A program made the translations under genes and the position numbers. A stretch of DNA of 64,000 nucleotides from Saxidomus purpurata (taxonomy: Eukaryota > Mollusca > Bivalvia > Venerida > Veneridae). How positions within the stretch are numbered: the first letter of the stretch is position 1; the number at the start of each line of letters is the position of its first letter. This document shows, piece by piece, positions 57,563 through 64,000 of the stretch. The stretch covers positions 32,900,997 through 32,964,996 of the forward strand of contig JAFMSR010000006.1 of NCBI GenBank assembly GCA_022818135.1, given 5' to 3'. A model generated the notes under the pieces. The model worked only from the letters and a program-made list of their open reading frames with translations. It did no database searches and was not told where the DNA came from.

Positions 57563-57751
57563 TTAAATCGTTTTGCTCTGTTGCATATGATGGTCATAAG
57601 AGTTGTCAAAAGAAGCGTCTGTTAACGGAATCTCCTCCCTATCCACTGGGCCGCCAACTGATAGTCTTGTCATTATAGTAGACCCTATAATATAATCGTC
57701 ATATGGATGTAAACAAGATACTCCTCTACAAAAAGTACCAAAACAGTTCCA
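57563..57751 (-). CDS. Candidate terminal exon of the Ly6-type receptor gene
   Basis: The acceptor 'ccatattctattggacag' opens 62 codons and TAA, phase 0. The product starts with Cys-rich juxtamembrane sequence (WNCFGTFCRGVSCLHPYDDY) and continues IIGSTIMTRLSVGGPVDREE, IPLTDASFDNSYDHHMQQSK, TI. It follows the membrane exon in phase through a 127-bp intron. Cysteines next to a membrane helix are often palmitoylated in other receptors, an inference here. CLHPYDDY loosely recalls CLHSNYKGY of the 38-bp array exons. The frame is also open 26 codons upstream of the acceptor, so the intron could be partly retained. Confidence 0.4.
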   Translation of the reverse strand, partial: WNCFGTFCRGVSCLHPYDDYIIGSTIMTRLSVGGPVDREEIPLTDASFDNSYDHHMQQSKTI

Positions 57752-57878
57752 CTGTCCAATAGAATATGGTTGCCAGAGATAAAATGTAGAAACACCTTTA
57801 AATACATGTAGCATCTCCTTTTCAACCACTGGTCGAAAAACTTCACATGATTGTCATAAGACGGTCTAATATGTATAC

Positions 57879-57960
57879 CTGTTTTACCCAACAGTACACA
57901 ATGGCGACCAGTGCTAAAATTTGAACAATAAGCCACGCCATGATATACCTTTTTCGCTCC
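57879..57960 (-). CDS. Candidate transmembrane exon
   Basis: The acceptor 'ttataattgttatcctcaag'-type border and donor CAG/gtatac bound 82 bp (1 base plus 27 codons, phase 2 in and phase 0 out). It encodes ERKRYIMAWLIVQILALVAI VYCWVKQ: a basic flank, about 18 hydrophobic residues, then a polar end. The internal ATG (57941) could also make this a signal-peptide exon of a separate short protein. In the receptor model it would follow the Ly6 domain, but the last Ly6 exon ends in phase 1, so one exon of the 1-to-2 type is missing between them or the model is wrong. Confidence 0.4.
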
Positions 57961-57964
57961 CTTG

Positions 57965-58555
57965 AGGATAACAATTATATAAAAAGGTCAGAAAATGATA
58001 AATATTGTAATAACTTTGCAAAGATGTACACATTTTCAATACTTCATATCTGTAGTTTTAAAAGCATGAAAGTAAGCCAAAAAGTCAGTGCCAATGTCAT
58101 CCAAAGTCAGTAATAAGTGTACACAATTGTACATGTGGTCCAAATTCGTTGCTGTAGCTTCAGAATCAACAAAGTTTGTCAGAAGGTCACTGTCAAGATC
58201 ACAGGGTGGGGCTAGCTGTGGCCAACGTCAACCATAGAGAAATATATTAAATAAAGTTGATAGTGGACCATTATACAATGCATTCCATACTATGCATCTA
58301 TAAGTAAAAGAATGTAACAACTTTGTGTGGTCAATAGGAACCCCGGGCTATGAATTTGGTAAAGAGCCACTAGACAATATTCTGTTCTATTCAAGAAGAT
58401 TTTTATGTAAGTCTATGCATACTGTATGATAGAAGAGTAGGGCAAATTTTGACCAAGTTTTGGTAGAGGTACACAAGACAATGCTACAGCAAACATATCT
58501 AAGCTATATCCTTTGTGGTTCTGAATTAAAAAAGATGATTTAAAAAGGTGTCAAT
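57965..58555. other. Intron or intergenic; dispersed repeat sequence
   Basis: Wording such as 'ggtcactgtcaagatcacag' and 'tgggcaaattttgaccaagt' is like bivalve dispersed repeats. No exon seen. Confidence 0.35.
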
Positions 58556-58559
58556 TAAA

Positions 58560-59170
58560 ATAATGACCCCAGGAGCGGGTTCAATTTTGACTCTTCGGAC
58601 AATATTTGAACGACAATCCTAGTGTTACATAAGTTACAGAACACATATCTGAACTCTATGCCTAATTGTTTTAGACAAGAAGATTTTATAGTGTTGTCCT
58701 ATAGAACTACAAAAACTGTATATATAAAACAAAATACCCCGAGGACGGAGAAAATTAAAGCCATGGGGACATTATTTGAACACTCCTCGAAATGTGTTCA
58801 ATGCCGAACTCTGATTGCCATGGCAAATGCCATGGCAACGGTCCCCTCGGTCAAAATTGACCCCGCCCTGACTCTCGGCATGTAGCATTGCCTAGCAGAC
58901 CTCTACAACGTTAGTTCAAATCAAGATACCCGAATCAAGATGTAACCCGTCCGGGGGTCATTCAATTATACATAGGCTTATATTGGGTACTTTAAAACTC
59001 TTTTCTGAAACCACACGGTATAGAGCTTAGCTATGTGGCATGTTACATAGCCTATCGGACCTATACAAAACTGCTAAAATAATGACCCCGGGTCAAAACT
59101 GATCACGTCTCTGGGGTAGCTTGATTTTACATATGTTTTAAAATCTACATTAGTTGTTCTCAGTTGAGCG
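58560..59170 (+). repeat. Dispersed repeat, same family as 3880-4620
   Basis: Shares 'gagcttagctatgtggcatg', 'ttacatagcctatcggacct' and 'ccccgggtcaaaactgatca' with the units at 3880-4620. Units of about 170 bp. The ORF at 58622 is a shadow. Confidence 0.6.
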
Positions 59171-59174
59171 ATAT

Positions 59175-59508
59175 AGAGCCATCATGACTATCTCGATTGG
59201 CTGTTACTACAGATATTATTTTCATGTTAATTGCCATAAAGGCCATGACTCAAAGACCATCCAAAGACTTCAGTTCACATGAAAGAAATGATTATTTTCT
59301 TAACATAACTCTGCCTTGTCCTATTTTATTAAATTCCTTTTATTATTTTGCTGTGCTTTTAGGTACATTACTTCAAACAATTCAGGTGATTAGTTTATTC
59401 AAATTAAAGTTCCAGACTCACATTTACAAGTAGCTCTTATCTTACCAAGATTGATGTCTTGCTAACAGAAATGACCTTAATCTCTACCACATTTTCGAAT
59501 CGATAATT
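59175..59508. other. No supported gene
   Basis: Intron-like sequence within the candidate Ly6 gene span. The 78-codon frame at 59197 has no features. Confidence 0.35.
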
Positions 59509-59705
59509 ACATATAAGAAACATAATGCAGTATCTTTTTTCAATGATATCGCAAAAAATAAGAAAGGCTTTCTGGCAGCTCCTTTTCGTGAAGAAAGAAC
59601 TTGAATGCGAAAGAGAAGCACATGTAAACATTGTTTCAGAGCGAATAGAACATTATCCTATAAATAAATTTATGTCACCAGATCAGTGAATTGTAAAGTT
59701 GAAAC
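59509..59705 (+). repeat. Partial copy of the long dispersed repeat
   Basis: Matches 36820-37010 ('cagtat.t.tttcaatgata', 'gcaaaaaataagaa', 'acttgaatgcgaaag'), the segment absent from the copy at 29690. Confidence 0.55.
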
Positions 59706-59739
59706 AGCTAGACTATTTGAATTGCCTTGGTATGGATGG

Positions 59740-60755
59740 ACTTAAATTCATTTTGCAATACCCCGGAGAGATGGTTAAGAACATATTTGAAAAAAGAAGG
59801 CCGTGATTTAAATATCGCTCAAAATTGAACATTTTCTAGTACGTGAACCGTTTGAGGGATTATACTGGTACATGGAATTTCTAAAATTTGCATTTGACTA
59901 AAATGTGACTAGAAATTTCAACCACATTTTTGAAGGGCTTCAGTAAATGAATGCTTTCCTAGTGAGAAATGTTTGAAGTTAAGATAAACAGAAATGTTTT
60001 ACTTCCTCCAATTCCAAAAAAACAAAAACATGGCTCAAAAGTTAATTATGTCCTTGGTTTAATAAGTTCATTTACATTTCACTTCATGGTAATTTCAGTG
60101 TCTTGTGCATAACTATATTGATCAACATCAGCCGTTTTTAGACACGTATGTTAATGTTGTAGCGTCTAAACTGCCAGCCTTCCACAACCGCCGGAGTTTA
60201 TCTGAAATTCATTATGTTTTTAAAAGCATACTGATGAGAATTTTCAAGGTTTCAATAACATAATGTGAGCCTGTAATCCTTCCGAAAGTCCTTCCATAGG
60301 TTATAAGAATGTGATCTGCAAGACTACGACAGAGCTTATTATACAAAAAAATATATAGAAGTTCAAATGTGCCAGTAACCGGCAGCTAAAACATACACCA
60401 GCATCGTTTTTTCAATTAAGGTCGAACACCCATTTTAACGGCATTTTAGGAAATAACGGGGGGGGGGGGTGTTAACTAGAATCCCATCCTCCATAAGAAA
60501 ATGTAAGCGTTCCTCTTATAAGTCTTAAGTGGAGCTCAAACTGATGAACGTTAGTGAGAGGTTCAATGATTTCAAGTCAGTGACCTTAACCTCTTGTCTA
60601 CGGAAGCAGACATATTTTCCTGTGATAATACATACGTTTTACCCTACCACCAAACTACCAAGTTACAATAAATTTTATGTACATGTTACTTTTTAAGTTT
60701 AAGCTTACTAGTTTATAAACGTTAGAAATGCAGTTTTAGCGTTACGAAATACAAA
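59740..60755. other. Presumed intron; no exon supported
   Basis: One attractive acceptor (minus: 'aacataatgaatttcag' near 60205) opens DKLRRLWKAGSLDATTLTYV, but its only nearby donor gives the wrong phase for the gene. A run of 12 G lies at 60458-60469. Confidence 0.35.
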
Positions 60756-60762
60756 CTCTCAC

Positions 60763-60913
60763 CGACTAATGGAAAACAGCCGCCAGTATTACACAATGGA
60801 CCCCCACAACACACGGAGCATGTCTTAAAGCCACTACGCTTACCAACTCCAATTATGACACCTTGATAAAGTTCCTCATGTTCCATCCGAAATCGTGTTA
60901 CTTCAATGCAAGG
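60763..60913 (-). CDS. Ly6/uPAR domain, third exon (CC....CN end)
   Basis: The acceptor 'ctttccataattttag' and donor G/gtgagagt bound 151 bp, phase 0 in and phase 1 out. It encodes PCIEVTRFRMEHEELYQGVI, IGVGKRSGFKTCSVCCGGPL and CNTGGCFPLV. The spacing C-x2-CC-x4-CN is the hallmark end of the three-finger Ly6/uPAR fold, where the last Cys-Asn pair closes the domain. It continues exactly in phase from the exon at 61812-61883. The extra Cys after CN (GGCF) is not part of the canonical fold. There is no hydrophobic GPI-signal tail in this exon, so anchoring would depend on a later exon. Confidence 0.8.
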
Positions 60914-60914
60914 C

Positions 60915-61810
60915 TAAAATTATGGAAAGCCGGGACGGTCTTATATCGACATTATGCATAATCATGAAATACATCTATAGAATTATATTGAACTATTGCA
61001 TCAATATCATTATGATGTAAAGGGTGTGTCGAATAATAGAATTAACGATAGACATTACAATTGAAGACTCGTGGCCCTTTGACATATTCAATTTGCATTT
61101 AGTGCGCAGATTTTATTATTGCGCCTTCACAATACAGTGTCATTATGAGACAGGCACGTTTTTTTCATATATAATGTTGTAAAAAGCACATAAACACATT
61201 AAGATAGTTCAATGCACCATATCAGAGTATATTACACGGCATTAACTGAATCACCACAAGAGAATGTGACAATGATACAGCAAAAACAGGCACGATAGAT
61301 AAATCTGAATACATACAGCTTAGTAAAAAATTGTTATTATCAATAACGATCTCGTTGTTACGCCGCTCAAATCGAAAGAGATATGATTATTTGGTATGTC
61401 GTTCCGTCTGTCAGTCAGACCGCAAGTCTGTCGCATTTTCAAATTTTGAAGGTACTCGTTTTAAGATTATGTACTAAAGTGTAAATAAAATTTGACTATT
61501 TTTATATTGAATCAAAATTTGGTGTAGATGTAGATCGAAAACAATGTTTTGTAGCTGTTATTTTCCTGTTTGTTTCATGTTATCTATGTCAGGTCTATGC
61601 TTTGTATGACGATAGTTTGTCGTATGTACGTTACTATACATGAACTATGTTTATTCTTTGTGGTATTTATAGAGTGCTTTACAGACAAATACAGACCTGC
61701 AAAGATATAACATGGAGTGTTAGTTTCATTAGTGACTGCGACAATAAGCGACATATTGCATACATATAAGAAAAAAAACGTACATAAATAAAACTTCAGA
61801 CAATAACTTA
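60915..61810. other. Intron of the Ly6-type gene
   Basis: AT-rich intron (898 bp) between two in-phase exons. No other feature recognised. Confidence 0.55.
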
Positions 61811-61811
61811 C

Positions 61812-61883
61812 GTGAGTTTTTGAACAACCCATTGTGTATCTCGTAAAATTGTTGACATCATTGGTTTGCTCCACACTGCAAAC
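61812..61883 (-). CDS. Ly6/uPAR domain, second exon
   Basis: The acceptor 'ggtgctttattatcacag' and donor 'gtaagttattg' bound 72 bp, phase 0 in and out. It encodes VCSVEQTNDVNNFTRYTMGC and SKTH. The C-x-V...T.Y.xGC pattern is the middle of a Ly6/uPAR domain (third and fourth disulphide partners), and NFT is a glycosylation sequon. It joins QQDQ/VCSV from the previous exon and SKTH/PCIE to the next, which restores the normal cysteine spacing. Confidence 0.8.
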
Positions 61884-61889
61884 CTGTGA

Positions 61890-62990
61890 TAATAAAGCAC
61901 CAGCTATACAGAATATGACCTTTAAATGAAAGTTTGAATATCTAATACAAATATCACGTTTCACCATGGCGCATAGGGAAGGATATGTGTTTATTATCGG
62001 TCACTTTATTTTCTTATATATATGTTTATAATTAAAAACCGATTATGAGGTTATTTTTGGTTTGGTTTTCAGACATCCTATTTCATGTGAAAGGTGTACA
62101 TGTTAGGATTTTCAAAAGTAAAACATATAACTGACTTTCAAATATCAAGTGCTTTAAATTCATCACATGTATACGCGCCATACACATTCGATATGCATTT
62201 ACTTTAATTTACAGCATTTCAAAACACACTCAATCTTTAGTTTGATATAATCGTACGTAGAAACATCATGTGCTGTTTTACCCATTTTCGTTCGTGTTAT
62301 AACAATTGCAGAAACTATCGGGATATGCCGATGTCCCTACCCTAACGAACATTTGCTAACAGTTTGCTATTTCAAAAGCTGTGTTTCAGCTTCAGATATC
62401 AATAACAGAAAGAAACTAATTAAAACTTTAAGCTTTTATATATACACTTTGTTAATATACCTAACATTTATACATATGTATTTCTGGAAATTTTGCCGAC
62501 AAATCCGTCATTACAGATCAAGTGGTCTGATTTCGTATTACCACGCTACCAAGTTTTGCAACTTTTTGTGAGGATGCTTCCCGTTGGTCCACAGACAATT
62601 CTTGCATTTCCACGACGTTAGTAACGTCGCTTATAACTGGAGTATTGCGCCTTGCTTATGCATTGACGTCAAACAAATGACGTCATATACAACACGTATT
62701 TCCCGCGAATGAGAGTTTTTCCTTCTATTTCATCCTTAAACGTTATTAACAATTCAAAGTATTTGTGTTGGGAAGTTCCAAAAGGTATAAAATAAAAGGG
62801 TCATATTCACATAGAAATATGATCCAGATAATAGATTGGCTTTCGTCGCGGTCGGATCATACTTTGCACTCGTATGATCCGATGTACGGCTAGAGCAAAT
62901 CCGGCATTTTGGATAACAATACTATATTAATAACCCTTTTATGATAATAAGAAAGAAATATAATTCATCAAATAGTTGGTCTATTTGTAT
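61890..62990. other. Intron of the Ly6-type gene, with a CRE cluster
   Basis: 1.1-kb intron. The plus-strand ORF at 62353 is probably chance. The regulatory-looking cluster at 62614-62685 is listed separately. Confidence 0.5.
62614..62685. promoter_or_regulatory. Two CRE sites and a palindrome
   Basis: Perfect TGACGTCA at 62664-62671 and 62678-62685, 14 bp apart, follow the palindrome gacgttagtaacgtc (62614-62628). Paired full-length CREs are typical of CREB/ATF-responsive promoters. They lie inside an intron of the minus-strand gene, so they could drive an internal start or be transposon-derived. Confidence 0.35.
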
Positions 62991-62998
62991 GGTCGTAC

Positions 62999-63093
62999 CT
63001 GATCTTGTTGGCAAGTTGTTATTGTGTTGCATTCATCAAGGTCTTTTGCCCCCGCGCATTCGTAACATTGATGTATACCGGAAATACCACTAG
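62999..63093 (-). CDS. Ly6/uPAR domain, first exon
   Basis: The acceptor 'cacatgaatgttccag' and donor CAG/gtacgac bound 95 bp, phase 1 in and phase 0 out. It encodes SGISGIHQCYECAGAKDLDE and CNTITTCQQDQ. QCYEC followed by ..DECNT..TC is the classic start of a Ly6/uPAR three-finger domain (CxxC, then two further Cys). No signal peptide is encoded here; it must come from an exon further right. Such proteins are extracellular, usually membrane-attached, and act as ligands, receptors or modulators. Confidence 0.8.
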
Positions 63094-63099
63094 CTGGAA

Positions 63100-63845
63100 C
63101 ATTCATGTGAATCAATTGGCCGAAAAAGATATCGTCATCATGTGTATTTCTATATAGCATTATACATATATAATTATGTTGATGTATTCATATAGTAATT
63201 AAAACGTGTTTGTCTCCCAGTTTTTCGTGTTTCCAAAGTACTCTCATTGCTTTGATTTTGACTTCTTGCCTACATCACTCTAATTTCATTTTTATTTTCT
63301 TCTTTCCTTCACGTCATTTGTTTAAAGACATATCTTGACCTACGTTTGGAGAACACTTTTCAGACAAAAAGCGCAGTATGTCAGCATTTTTAGTTAAAAA
63401 ATTATAATCCACAATTGAAAACTGAAAAGTATGAGACTCTGCCATTGCTGCTAAAGTTCAATTCGAGTACTTGTTATTGAAATGACTTTTATTTCAGACT
63501 ATAGATAGATCCCGCATCTACACTATTTACATCCCTTGCTCTGAATTGTCAGCCATTTTCATAGGCAAAACCGATAAAAGTAATAACAGGAAACACATGT
63601 ATTTTCAAATATGTGATAATTAAGAAAATACCGAGAGCATTTGTTTGTGACAACCATATTTTCTTGAATCTGGAAAACTATGTAAGAACTTGATTTACAC
63701 TGCCCGTCAAAACATAACAGGAGTGCAAGTAAAAAGATAGCCGAAACAGAGCACCTAGCTTGTTCTCCTTATACTTTTAAAATTGAATTGCAACTTATCT
63801 TATATAATTTTCCCCATATTTATTTACATAGAAATAAAAAATACT
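63100..63845. other. Presumed intron; no exon supported
   Basis: AT-rich; nothing recognised between the two candidate exons. Confidence 0.35.
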
Positions 63846-63848
63846 TAC

Positions 63849-63893
63849 TGAGGCGTAAACCACAGATTCGGTCGTTACAGTGCTCTTTTCCAA
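63849..63893 (-). CDS. Candidate upstream exon of the Ly6-type gene (45 bp)
   Basis: The acceptor 'tcttattgtatttacag' and donor 'gtaagtattttt' are both near-consensus. In the phase that fits the next exon (1 in, 1 out) it reads GKEHCNDRICGLRL; the junction codon ACT then leads into SGISGIHQCYEC. A phase-0 reading (LEKSTVTTESVVYAS) is also open but would not join the next exon. Two extra cysteines ahead of the Ly6 domain suggest another small module upstream, beyond the window. Confidence 0.4.
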
Positions 63894-64000
63894 CTGTAAA
63901 TACAATAAGACATACTGAATAGATATAAGTTTTGTAAACATGGTCACTCTGTACAGACCTTTGGAGAATAGTTTTAGAGTTTAAATTGATTTCATCTATT

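Noticed and set aside
57685..57936. 83-aa ORF MAYCSNFSTGRHCVLLGKTG... as a gene
   Set aside because: It reads through the proposed donor and into another frame of the terminal exon; the membrane-segment reading joins cleanly to an exon with a stop.
60120..60210. Exon DKLRRLWKAGSLDATTLTYV as the missing link of the Ly6 gene
   Set aside because: Good acceptor, but the available donor gives phase 0, not the phase 2 required.
60458..60469. G12 run as a G-quadruplex regulatory site
   Set aside because: A single uninterrupted G tract without the spaced pattern; may also be a sequencing-prone homopolymer.

Overview
This window looks like eukaryotic, AT-rich, intron-bearing nuclear DNA from a marine bivalve mollusc (perhaps a clam). 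That assignment is an inference from several things: short exons with GT/AG borders, dense non-autonomous transposons, Penelope-like and non-LTR retroelement debris, tRNA-derived SINEs, and dispersed repeats of a type I associate with bivalve genomes (the AGCTCGAC...GTCGAGTGCGCTG and CAAGAGCTGTC modules). No bacterial-type operon, rRNA or CRISPR is present. A 500-base N run at 12391-12890 is an assembly gap. Almost all the long open frames are repeat-derived or chance; the real genes are split into small exons.

Layout. 0-12 kb: repeats. These are a ~130-bp tandem family, a dispersed repeat that passes into a 39-bp minisatellite, a 2.2-kb TTAA-flanked transposon and a 1-kb TA-flanked long-TIR element; one secreted-looking exon lies at the left edge. 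12-20 kb: the gap, with a Ser/Thr-rich signal-peptide exon beside it, then SINE, microsatellite and tRNA-like material. 20.5-27 kb: five tandem copies of a minus-strand unit holding two exon-like blocks (160 bp and 38 bp). The larger block encodes a DYYDIPGP motif. Two DNA transposons have inserted into the array, and the neighbouring copies serve as empty sites. 27-40 kb: a SINE, a 2-kb long-TIR element, a decayed Ty3/gypsy element, a TTAA MITE and a 3' part of a non-LTR retrotransposon. 41-45 kb: two tandem paralogous three-exon cassettes on the minus strand (175 + 44 + 169/184 bp) with identical splice phases and Tyr-rich products. 42.3-46.5 kb also holds a promoter-like start and a membrane-segment 3' end on the plus strand. 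46.8-56 kb: recent duplications, repeats, a foldback element and two Penelope-like GIY-YIG fragments. 57.5-63.9 kb: a minus-strand split gene whose three consecutive in-phase exons rebuild a Ly6/uPAR three-finger domain (CxxC start, CC....CN end), followed further on by a membrane segment and a terminal exon.

How the parts may fit. The Ly6/uPAR exons and the Tyr-rich cassettes are all on the minus strand and read right to left, so they could be one or several cell-surface receptor genes with tyrosine-bearing tails that have expanded by tandem exon duplication. This is an inference: one splice-phase step between the Ly6 exons and the membrane exon is unexplained, and no exon has been found that joins the Ly6 part to the Tyr-rich cassettes. 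RNA-seq would settle it.
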